5,689 nucleotides of DNA from an uncultured Flavobacteriales bacterium (lineage in GTDB: Bacteria > Bacteroidota > Bacteroidia > Flavobacteriales > Vicingaceae). Each line of letters starts with the position of its first letter. Positions within the stretch are counted from its first letter, which is position 1. The notes under the pieces were generated by a model. That model did not search any database. It had not been told where the DNA came from and worked only from the letters and a program-made list of their open reading frames with translations. The stretch covers positions 1 through 5,689 of the forward strand of contig CAJXFJ010000136.1 in the NCBI GenBank assembly GCA_913052515.1, in the 5' to 3' direction. The position numbers and the translations under genes are program-made. Positions 1 through 5,689 of this stretch are shown here, in pieces.

Positions 1-149
1 AAATTGGGCTCAGTATTCCCCAATTCGTAACCACTTAATGAACTTCGTTTTATTTCAAGTTCTCGCGCTAAATCTTCTTGTGAAATCTTTTTTCGTTTAC
101 GGAGTAGTTGAATGTTTTGACCAAAATTGACTGACGACATAATTGACAT
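1..149 (-). CDS. XRE/Cro-CI family helix-turn-helix regulator, N-terminal part (runs off the left edge)
   Basis: The first 49 codons of a leftward gene are visible and the rest lies outside the window. The peptide is a typical HTH_3 (lambda Cro/CI-like) DNA-binding domain. Helix 1 is about residues 11-20 (NIQLLRKRKK), helix 2 begins at SQEDLARELEI (23-33), and the recognition helix region is RSSLSGYELGN (35-45), followed by the usual TEPN. Such proteins bind DNA operators as dimers, often including their own. The start is placed at the ATG ending at 149; a second in-frame ATG at 138-140 (Met4) is also possible and would give a short leader. There is no Shine-Dalgarno sequence. The gene lies 34 bases after the transporter stop on the same strand but has its own promoter and a dyad-symmetric repeat array. 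The C-terminal domain is not visible, so it could be a plain repressor, an antitoxin-like protein or a sensor fusion. Confidence 0.85.
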   Translation of the reverse strand, partial: MSIMSSVNFGQNIQLLRKRKKISQEDLARELEIKRSSLSGYELGNTEPN

Positions 150-191
150 TTTGAGACAAATATAACGTCAAAAAATTACTTTGTCAATTTT
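123..191. promoter_or_regulatory. Nested inverted repeat of four TTGAC/GTCAA half-sites, candidate operator
   Basis: On the + strand TTGAC occurs at 127-131 and 143-147, and its reverse complement GTCAA at 167-171 and 183-187. All four are mirror-symmetric about position 157, with 16 bases from site to site on each side. The outer pair extends to a perfect 9-base inverted repeat, AAAATTGAC (123-131) with GTCAATTTT (183-191). The centre lies at the downstream end of the TATATTTG box, so a protein bound here would cover the promoter and start codon. A further inverted repeat, GACAAA (155-160) and TTTGTC (180-185), overlaps it. The likeliest ligand is the XRE protein itself; this is inference. 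Confidence 0.45.
157..187 (-). promoter_or_regulatory. Bacteroidota-type promoter for the XRE regulator gene
   Basis: On the minus strand, TTG (185-187), a 20-base spacer and TATATTTG (157-164) match the TTG-N(17-23)-TAnnTTTG consensus known from Flavobacterium and Bacteroides. The TTG overlaps the TGA stop codon of the transporter (184-186), so the promoter starts inside the upstream gene. Transcription would be expected to begin a few bases past 157, around 150-152. That makes the mRNA for the ATG at 149 nearly leaderless, or gives about a 10-base leader for the ATG at 140. The promoter suggests that the regulator can be transcribed independently of the transporter. Confidence 0.6.
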
Positions 192-2403
192 CTTGCATAC
201 TGTCTTTTTGAATCAGTACTTCTCCAAAAGAGACTTTTTGAGCTGCGAGTGCTAAAACTGTTGTTGGTAGGTTTTTGATTCGCTTTTGAACTTTTTCAAA
301 ATAGTGTTCAAAATTTTCATCGGGTTTAGCTAAGCCCATAAATACAAGGTCAGCATCTGCTGATGAGTTTTGAAGAATTTGATCAAATGATTGATTATTT
401 GATGGTAAAATATTGACCTGGGCTTCAATTCTTATTTCATCAAGCAAGTGCGAAATATTGTAAGCTGCTTTTTCTACTGCCGATTCATCATCGACCACCA
501 TTTTAATTCTTAAGGAAGCCTGTCGCCAATCTAAACTGCTATTTACCAAGTATGCTAAAATCATCATAAGGCCTCCATTTCCTTGTAAACCTCCCCACCA
601 AATGTCAATAATAGCTTTGTTTCCAAATGTTTTAAGTTTAGAGCCCTTGTGAACGATTAGAACGTTTTTCTGTAGCTGATAAAAAGATTGAATCATTTTG
701 CAATAGGCAGCTTTGTCATGAGTAGATTCACTCTCTCCAATAATTACGGTATTGGGCTGTAAAGCACCAAGCCCATAAGATTGAGCAATCTGGAAGAGCC
801 CTTCGTAAGCATTGTTTGAATAGATAACTTTAACCAAAGCTCGAACACCCCTTTTTCTTAAATAAGAGTTGATGTGGTCTTTAATGCTTATGAGTTTTTT
901 GTGACTTATGTTTTCTTGGGTTAAAACACTAGCAATACTTAAAATGCCTTTGTTTTGGGTAAAATTATTTGCGAACTCGATTAAATGCCATCTTTTAGTT
1001 GGTGAGCCTGCTAATACCAAAGGGTTTGGTCTCCAGTTTTTTGGATCATGATCTTCACTTAACTTCATTAAGCTCGACTTAATTATAGCCATTCTTAAAC
1101 CTCTTCCAATATCGCCCCAGGTAGATTGTAGTTGTCTTCCTTTTAGCCAGATAAAAATTAAAGCCACAAATAGGAGAGCTATAAATGTTGCTCCACTGTT
1201 AATTAAAAACATGACAGCTAAGCAACCTAAGGCACCAAGAAATGAAAATACCCAGTGGACTTTAAACTTAGGTCTAAATGATGGACTACCTAAAAAACGT
1301 TCTGTTCCGGCAGCAATATTTAAAACACCATAAGTAGTTAAAAAAAACATGGTAAGCACAGGTGCAATCAAATTCAAATCGCCATACCAAACAGCAATTA
1401 AAACTATGGCAAGTGTAAATAAGGTTCCAAGCCGTGGACTATCCTCTTTACCTGAACTTTTGCCAGTCCACTGCAAAAATTTAGGCAAAACACCATCTTT
1501 TGCAAGAGCTTGTAAAACACGAGGGGCACCTAAAATGCTTCCTACTGCTGAAGATAAAGTAGCACCCCAAACACCAATTAATATTGCATCTCCCCACCAA
1601 GCAATTTTTCGCATAATTAGTGGGTCTTCAATCAACGTTTCTGCACTTGCTCTACTTGCCAAAATAATAGGTAGAGACATGTAAATTAGGTAGCCAACAC
1701 CGATGGCTAAAAATGTTCCTTTTGGGATAGATTTTTTGGCATTTTTTAAATCTCCTGACATGTTAACGCCTGCCATGATGCCAGTAACAGCCGGAAAAAA
1801 CACAGCAAAAACAGTCCAAAATCCTTCCTTAGAAGTTTCAGAAGAAGACCAAAATTCAATGTCGGTTTCTTCAATCGGTTTTCCAAAAAGCAATGATAAA
1901 ATGGAAAGAATGATTCCAACCATGATAATATACTGGGCTCTAATAGCTGTTTTGGCTGAAGTTAATGCTAAAGCAGTCACTCCAATGGTAGTAATGATTC
2001 CAACAATTCGTTCACTAATTTCAGGAAAAACGGCCGTAATACTTTCTGCGAAACCTACAGCGTATAAGGCTACAGATAGTGCTTGAGCAAAATAGAGTGA
2101 TATGCCAATAGCCCCTCCAGATTCAATGCCTAGTGATCGACTAATCATATAATATGCGCCGCCAATTTTTACTTTTTGGTCAGTTGCAATTGAAGCAATA
2201 GATAAGCCTGTTAAGAAAGTAATGCTAGTAGAAATAGTAACGATTAATAAACTGCCAATTAAGCCAACATTTCCTACTACCCATCCAAATCGGAGGTACA
2301 TGATTACCCCAAGAATTGTCAGAATGGAAGGAGTGAAAACACCTCCAAATGTTCCTAATCCCTTAGATTGATGAATGGGCTTGTATGAGTATGAGTTTTT
2401 CAC
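184..2403 (-). CDS. Cation-chloride cotransporter family (SLC12-like) membrane permease
   Basis: This 739-residue inner-membrane protein belongs to the cation-chloride cotransporter branch of the APC superfamily and probably moves Na+ and/or K+ with Cl-. TM1 carries GTFGGVFTPSILTILG and then MYLRFGWVVG (residues 17-44). The region before and into TM3 reads GGAYYMISRSLG (81-92), GGAIG and ALYAVGFAE (112-120). TM6 has FFPAVTGIMAG (202-212), followed by NMSGDLKNAKKSIPKGT. TM8 has ATLSSAVGSILGAPR (281-295). The membrane core runs to about residue 420. The soluble C-terminal domain begins near EDHDPKNWRPNPLVLAG (450-466) and resembles that of eukaryotic NKCC proteins. By remembered alignment to NKCC1, the K+ ligands Tyr114, Pro204 and Thr207, the Cl- ligand Tyr358 and the Na+ serines Ser284/Ser285 are kept, while the TM1 Asn is Thr29. 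The start is GTG at 2403: an in-frame TAA lies two codons upstream, and no other start precedes the conserved TM1. It sits 42 bases after the helicase stop with no clear promoter. Ion specificity is unproven, and such proteins are often annotated simply as amino acid permeases. Confidence 0.9.
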   Translation of the reverse strand: MKNSYSYKPIHQSKGLGTFGGVFTPSILTILGVIMYLRFGWVVGNVGLIGSLLIVTISTSITFLTGLSIASIATDQKVKIGGAYYMISRSLGIESGGAIGISLYFAQALSVALYAVGFAESITAVFPEISERIVGIITTIGVTALALTSAKTAIRAQYIIMVGIILSILSLLFGKPIEETDIEFWSSSETSKEGFWTVFAVFFPAVTGIMAGVNMSGDLKNAKKSIPKGTFLAIGVGYLIYMSLPIILASRASAETLIEDPLIMRKIAWWGDAILIGVWGATLSSAVGSILGAPRVLQALAKDGVLPKFLQWTGKSSGKEDSPRLGTLFTLAIVLIAVWYGDLNLIAPVLTMFFLTTYGVLNIAAGTERFLGSPSFRPKFKVHWVFSFLGALGCLAVMFLINSGATFIALLFVALIFIWLKGRQLQSTWGDIGRGLRMAIIKSSLMKLSEDHDPKNWRPNPLVLAGSPTKRWHLIEFANNFTQNKGILSIASVLTQENISHKKLISIKDHINSYLRKRGVRALVKVIYSNNAYEGLFQIAQSYGLGALQPNTVIIGESESTHDKAAYCKMIQSFYQLQKNVLIVHKGSKLKTFGNKAIIDIWWGGLQGNGGLMMILAYLVNSSLDWRQASLRIKMVVDDESAVEKAAYNISHLLDEIRIEAQVNILPSNNQSFDQILQNSSADADLVFMGLAKPDENFEHYFEKVQKRIKNLPTTVLALAAQKVSFGEVLIQKDSMQEN

Positions 2404-2445
2404 AAATTAAGGGGCCTAAAGTAAGGAATGAAATCTTAAAACACA

Positions 2446-4143
2446 TTAGAGAATGAATGCAAGAGCAAGTTTTATGTCTTGATAACTTATTTTTCCGTGC
2501 AAGCTTTCATAAAGTAATTTGAGGCTCAATTGGTCTTTCTTAGGTAAATTTTGATAGGCAATTTCAACCTGGTCAACAATTCTCTTTTTGGGTTTGTAGT
2601 GACTTAAGTTTGCTTCTGGGTGATCCTTTTTGATTTTGATGAAATGACCAGCAATTGTCCCTTCCGTTAAACCTCGTTCTTTAGCAATTGCTTTTATGGC
2701 CATTTTTTGATTTAAATAATGCAAGGTGATTTCATAAGTTGAAGGGTCTTCTTTTTTTACTTTTTGAACTTTAAGTTTTGCATCTTTTCTTTTTGCTTGT
2801 CTTTTCTCAATTTCTTTTTTGTCAGTAAGTCCTCCACATTTTAAAATGAAGGCCTTGGCTTCAGCTTCTAAACTCTCTAAATTATTTTTAGCTTCTGCTT
2901 GTTGGGAAAGTTCTTTAAATCTTACATCTGCTTTAAAGGCCAATGGGTCAACTTGTAGTGCCATAGTATTAAAGCCTAACAGAAGTAAGTTTTTTAGGCT
3001 CTTTAGTCGCGATAAAGCTACATAGCCTTGACCCGTTTCAAAGGTTTTGGAAAGGTCAATTTGTGCGGCTTCTAAAGTCATGCCTTGAGACTTATGAATA
3101 GTAATTGCCCAAGCAAGTCTTAGTGGAATTTGTTTGTAAGTAGCTAGTTTCTTGCCCTGTTCGTCTTGAATGGTCCATTCCTCTTCTTCAGCACTAATTG
3201 TTCTTCCATTGGTCAGTTTTACTGACGGTTTGCCTTCGTCGGTAAAACCAATAATTTCACCAAGGCTGCCATTAACAATGCCTTTTTCGGGATTGTTTCT
3301 AACAAACATGACTTTAGCGCCTATTTTCAGCTGTAAATCAAATGGCGCTAGAACGGCACTTTTTAAACTTTCAATTAATTTGCCATTACCCTTAGTTTCT
3401 GCCGCGAAACTTCTACTTGAAGTATGAAGCTTGGCTAATTCTTCTTCATTGATGCGGTCTACATCAAAATTGTGGGTGTAGAGTTGAGTGGGTTCCAGTT
3501 TTTGATCTAAACTATGGGTTTTAGCTTCTAGTAATTTTGAAAGTGAAAATTGACTTAATTCGCCCGATCTAATTTCATTTAAAATGTTGTTCAGTGTGGT
3601 GTCTGTTTGTCTGTATTGTTCTGTTAAATAGCATATGGTAGGTTGTGCTTCATTCCAAGCGCGACTCATAAAAGTAAATTTGTCTTTACTTTTTTCTCCA
3701 CTGTTTCCAATTGGTGGAAGTTGAAAGAAGTCTCCACAAAAAACGATTTGTATGCCGCCAAAAGCTTGATCATTTTCTTTAAAAAACTTAAGGACCTGAT
3801 TCACCATCTCGATTTGGTTTAGATGGAGCATGGAGATTTCATCAATAATTAATACTTCTACTTTTTCTAGATGCTTGGCTAAGTACTTTTTAGTTTTTAA
3901 GCCGTTGAGTTGCCTTTGGTTTAAGCTGTTTTTTACACCTATTCCCGACCATGCGTGTATGGTCATTCCGTTCATATGCGTTGCAGCAATTCCTGTTGAT
4001 GCAGTGACAGCTACTTGTACTTTACGGTCTTTTAAATAATTGATGTATTGATTCAATACATAAGTTTTGCCTGTTCCGGCAGAACCAGTAAGAAATATGT
4101 TTTTTCCACTTTTTAAAAGTGCTAGCGCTTGTTCTTGAAGCAT
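2446..4143 (-). CDS. Pif1/RecD-like SF1 DNA helicase with C-terminal helix-turn-helix domain
   Basis: This 565-residue cytoplasmic ATPase is predicted to unwind DNA 5' to 3' and to act in replication, repair or resolution of structured DNA. Walker A is GSAGTGKT (20-27). Motif Ia is TASTGIAA (47-54), followed by TIHAWSGIG (61-69), typical of Pif1. Walker B is LIIDEISM (98-105), motif III GDFFQLPPI (137-145) and motif IV LTEQYRQ (173-179). The late motifs are AWAITIHKSQGMTLE (344-358) and GYVALSRLKSLKNL (373-386), which carry the arginine finger region. A charged, probably helical linker (about 405-466) leads to a C-terminal domain (about 468-562). That domain contains AIKAIAKERGLTEGTIAGHF and ends in ISYQDIKLALAF, resembling the HTH_40 domain found at the end of some RecQ- and Pif1-like helicases. 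The ATG at 4143 is supported by an in-frame TAA at 4150-4152. All motifs are intact. The gene starts the leftward run and has its own promoter. The exact in vivo role cannot be read from sequence. Confidence 0.92.
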   Translation of the reverse strand: MLQEQALALLKSGKNIFLTGSAGTGKTYVLNQYINYLKDRKVQVAVTASTGIAATHMNGMTIHAWSGIGVKNSLNQRQLNGLKTKKYLAKHLEKVEVLIIDEISMLHLNQIEMVNQVLKFFKENDQAFGGIQIVFCGDFFQLPPIGNSGEKSKDKFTFMSRAWNEAQPTICYLTEQYRQTDTTLNNILNEIRSGELSQFSLSKLLEAKTHSLDQKLEPTQLYTHNFDVDRINEEELAKLHTSSRSFAAETKGNGKLIESLKSAVLAPFDLQLKIGAKVMFVRNNPEKGIVNGSLGEIIGFTDEGKPSVKLTNGRTISAEEEEWTIQDEQGKKLATYKQIPLRLAWAITIHKSQGMTLEAAQIDLSKTFETGQGYVALSRLKSLKNLLLLGFNTMALQVDPLAFKADVRFKELSQQAEAKNNLESLEAEAKAFILKCGGLTDKKEIEKRQAKRKDAKLKVQKVKKEDPSTYEITLHYLNQKMAIKAIAKERGLTEGTIAGHFIKIKKDHPEANLSHYKPKKRIVDQVEIAYQNLPKKDQLSLKLLYESLHGKISYQDIKLALAFIL

Positions 4144-4149
4144 TGTTTG

Positions 4150-4185
4150 TTAATCTAGGTTGATGAAAGGTAGAAATAGACTCAT
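4150..4185 (-). other. Possible 11-residue leader ORF upstream of the helicase
   Basis: An ATG (4183-4185) opens a short frame encoding MSLFLPFINLD. It ends at a TAA (4150-4152) six bases before the helicase ATG and is in the same frame. Its ATG falls almost exactly at the predicted transcript start, so ribosomes could begin there as on a leaderless mRNA. Nothing else supports translation; a chance short frame is the default reading. Confidence 0.15.
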
Positions 4186-4192
4186 CGGTAAA

Positions 4193-4223
4193 CAAAAATA
4201 CCATATTGGTGAAATTGGTACAA
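4193..4223 (-). promoter_or_regulatory. Bacteroidota-type promoter for the helicase gene
   Basis: On the minus strand, TTG (221-223 of the 4000s, i.e. 4221-4223), a 20-base spacer and TATTTTTG (4193-4200) match TTG-N(17-23)-TAnnTTTG, with the same spacing as the promoter at 157-187. Transcription would begin around 4186-4188, giving a leader of about 43-45 bases before the helicase ATG. No closer promoter for the transporter was found, so this one may drive both genes. The spacer contains a direct repeat, ATTGGT at 4205-4210 and 4214-4219. Confidence 0.6.
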
Positions 4224-4244
4224 CAAGGAGGGATGAAGTGAGGG

Positions 4245-4256
4245 TAAACTTGTTTA
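4245..4256. promoter_or_regulatory. Inverted repeat TAAAC-TT-GTTTA with weak -7-like box before the secreted-protein gene
   Basis: TAAACTTGTTTA has 5-base arms around a TT centre and overlaps the 8-base palindrome GTTTAAAC (4252-4259). Its left part, TAAACTTG (4245-4252), is one base off the TAnnTTTG box and sits 23 bases before the ATG at 4276, a plausible position for a rightward promoter. No TTG lies at the expected upstream distance, so the promoter call is weak. The repeat could be an operator or simply AT-rich chance. Confidence 0.2.
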
Positions 4257-4275
4257 AACCAAAAAACTTAAGATT

Positions 4276-5689
4276 ATGAAAAAATTGTACTTATTATTTA
4301 GTCTGGCCTTTCTGTATTCTCAGTCGAATGCTCAAAATGAGCAATTCGTAGGCACACAATTACTTCAATCTACACCTTCTGTTCAAATTGATCTAGAAAA
4401 TAACAAAAGTGCTGTTCAGAACTCAAAGGCTCCTGGAACTGTAATTTATAGTGAAGACTTTGGTTCAGGAGGTCCTCAAGGAAATAATTTGCCCTTGGGT
4501 TGGACGACAGTTGATATTGCAGGAGGAAGTAATTATTGGTTGTGGAGTAATTCTGCGCCAGGAGGGCAATATTCTGGTAATGTTCAACCTTTAAACTCAA
4601 CAACAGGAACTAATGGATACTTGATGCTTCCAAGTGGTTTGTTTAATACTCCTGCTCCTCCTGGTGGATTTAGACCTATGGATGCGATTGTTACTTCTCC
4701 TGCAATTCCAATTAATGCAGGTATTAGTTCTTATTTTGTTGAGTTCGAGCAGTATTTAAATTATTGTTGTTCGCCTACTGATGAAAGTGTTTTAGAAGTC
4801 AGTCCTGATGGAATTAATTGGGATACATATGATGCTTCCTCAAATCGAGCGCCGAATACTCCAACACCGAATGGGCAATTGTTTTCAATTGATGTTTCTC
4901 AAACATTGGCATTTGAAAATACCGCCTATATTCGATTTCGCCAAACTGGTCCCTCACATTATTTCTGGATGATTGACGATTTGAAATTAATTGAAGGTGA
5001 TCCAAATTATATCGAAACAACTAAGAATCGAATAGTATTTGGAGATACTTTTCAGATTAAACCAAATTATACCAAAGTCCCCAACTTTATACTACCTCCA
5101 GCTCAGGCAGAGGCAATAGTTAATAATCCTGGAGTTACAACACAAAATAATGTGTTTCTACATGCTGAGTATTATCACGACAGTACTTTAATGGGGCAAT
5201 CCGGAGTGCAATTGTTTCAACATGATTCTGTTTTGGTAGGGGCTAATTATCAAGGTGGAAGTGTTGATACACCGCAAACAAGTTTACTTATGATTCCCCA
5301 TGAAGGAGGCCTAAGGGTAAGAATATATGCGAAAACGGATTCATTTAATAAAGCCGGTGTTTCTGTTTATGAAGATTATGAATTTTTTATCGGGGATACT
5401 GTAATTGCTAGAGATCGAGGAGTGTTTTTTGGAGGAGCCGGACCTTCTAATTATCAAGGTGGTGGAAATGATGGTGATCGCTATGCATCACTAATCACAG
5501 TTGGAGGTGTGGGAGGCTATGTAAACTCTTTATCGGTATACGTTTCAACTGATAATTCCGTAGTAGGTTCAGCAATAGTTCCTGTGATTTGGGAGTTTGA
5601 TCAATCACAAGCAACTATAACTAGTGCTATGTCGGTTAAATACCAAGGTTTGATACCTACAACAATTACTTCCTCGATGCTTGGAAGCT
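4276..5689 (+). CDS. Secreted beta-rich protein with Cleaved-Adhesin/choice-of-anchor-J-like domain, N-terminal part (runs off the right edge)
   Basis: An open frame runs from the ATG at 4276 to the window end (471 complete codons, no stop). It begins with a signal peptide: Lys2-Lys3, a hydrophobic core LYLLFSLAFL (4-13), and a likely cleavage after SNA (Ala19). Residues about 56-241 resemble the jelly-roll domain annotated in Bacteroidota as choice-of-anchor J or Cleaved_Adhesin: it opens with YSEDFGSG and LPLGWTTVD, includes TSPAIPINAG and VLEVSPDGINWDTYD, and closes with AYIRFRQTG and WMIDDLKLIEG (to 241). Two adjacent cysteines lie at 164-165 (YCCSP). The rest (about 245-471) is rich in Gly, Asn, Thr and Val, without recognised catalytic motifs, and looks like further beta-sandwich modules. 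The missing end may carry a type IX secretion sorting domain; this is inferred from family habit, not seen. No Shine-Dalgarno sequence precedes the ATG; the upstream is A-rich, as is usual in this phylum. It is transcribed divergently from the helicase and could be an adhesin, a surface protein or the non-catalytic front of a protease. Confidence 0.85.
   Translation, partial: MKKLYLLFSLAFLYSQSNAQNEQFVGTQLLQSTPSVQIDLENNKSAVQNSKAPGTVIYSEDFGSGGPQGNNLPLGWTTVDIAGGSNYWLWSNSAPGGQYSGNVQPLNSTTGTNGYLMLPSGLFNTPAPPGGFRPMDAIVTSPAIPINAGISSYFVEFEQYLNYCCSPTDESVLEVSPDGINWDTYDASSNRAPNTPTPNGQLFSIDVSQTLAFENTAYIRFRQTGPSHYFWMIDDLKLIEGDPNYIETTKNRIVFGDTFQIKPNYTKVPNFILPPAQAEAIVNNPGVTTQNNVFLHAEYYHDSTLMGQSGVQLFQHDSVLVGANYQGGSVDTPQTSLLMIPHEGGLRVRIYAKTDSFNKAGVSVYEDYEFFIGDTVIARDRGVFFGGAGPSNYQGGGNDGDRYASLITVGGVGGYVNSLSVYVSTDNSVVGSAIVPVIWEFDQSQATITSAMSVKYQGLIPTTITSSMLGS

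Noticed and set aside
1340..1347. Run of eight A (T8 in the transporter coding strand), a possible slippage or frameshift site
   Set aside because: The reading frame is intact on both sides and encodes a conserved transmembrane segment, so there is no sign of programmed frameshifting or a broken gene.
1349..2086. Two plus-strand open frames opposite the transporter
   Set aside because: They lie antisense to a strongly conserved membrane protein, show no recognisable domain and have no promoter or start context; they are by-products of the coding strand.
2404..2445. Possible terminator or promoter between helicase and transporter
   Set aside because: There is no GC-rich hairpin followed by a T run. 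The best -7-like boxes on the minus strand (TACTTTAG, TTAATTTG) each have a mismatch and no TTG at the right distance.
2819..4039. Several short plus-strand open frames opposite the helicase
   Set aside because: Their translations are low-complexity Ser/Leu-rich, with no family resemblance, and the opposite strand encodes all the helicase motifs.
4022..4204. Minus-strand 60-codon frame overlapping the helicase start
   Set aside because: It overlaps the Walker A region in another frame and starts upstream of the predicted transcription start, so it is not expected to be translated.
4370..5020. Two minus-strand open frames opposite the secreted-protein gene
   Set aside because: The plus strand has a continuous frame with a signal peptide and a recognisable domain; the antisense frames have no such support.
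1..5689. CRISPR array, tRNA or rRNA gene, insertion sequence, known defence cassette
   Set aside because: No regularly spaced direct repeats, cloverleaf-like segments, transposase motifs or terminal inverted repeats were seen. A helicase next to an XRE gene alone is not evidence of a defence system.

Overview
The window is an AT-rich stretch of a bacterial chromosome, most likely from the Bacteroidota (Flavobacteriia, Cytophagia or relatives). Three things point there. Two promoters match the group's TTG-N(17-23)-TAnnTTTG consensus, both with a 20-base spacer. Start codons lack a Shine-Dalgarno sequence. The rightward gene encodes a secreted protein with a Cleaved-Adhesin/choice-of-anchor-J-like domain of the kind often exported by the type IX secretion system.

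Layout: three genes run leftward (minus strand). First is a Pif1-like SF1 helicase with a C-terminal helix-turn-helix (2446-4143). After 42 bases comes a 739-residue cation-chloride-cotransporter (SLC12-like) permease (184-2403). After another 34 bases comes the N-terminal part of an XRE/Cro-family regulator (149 to the left edge, incomplete). A 132-base divergent intergenic region (4144-4275) separates the helicase from a rightward gene for a secreted beta-rich protein (4276 to the right edge, incomplete). No RNA gene, mobile element, CRISPR array or convincing intrinsic terminator was seen.

Expression: the helicase has a clear promoter in the divergent region. The transporter has no recognisable promoter of its own and is probably read through from the helicase. 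The XRE gene has its own promoter, whose upstream box overlaps the transporter's stop codon. Around that promoter lie four TTGAC/GTCAA half-sites. They are mirror-symmetric about position 157, with 16-base phasing on each side and a perfect 9-base outer inverted repeat. This looks like an operator, most simply for autoregulation by the XRE protein, and it is the most notable unexplained signal here.

The helicase (DNA maintenance), the transporter (ion homeostasis) and the secreted protein (cell surface or extracellular) share no obvious pathway. I see no evidence of a defence system or other novel multi-gene system; the co-orientation may be only chromosomal neighbourhood.
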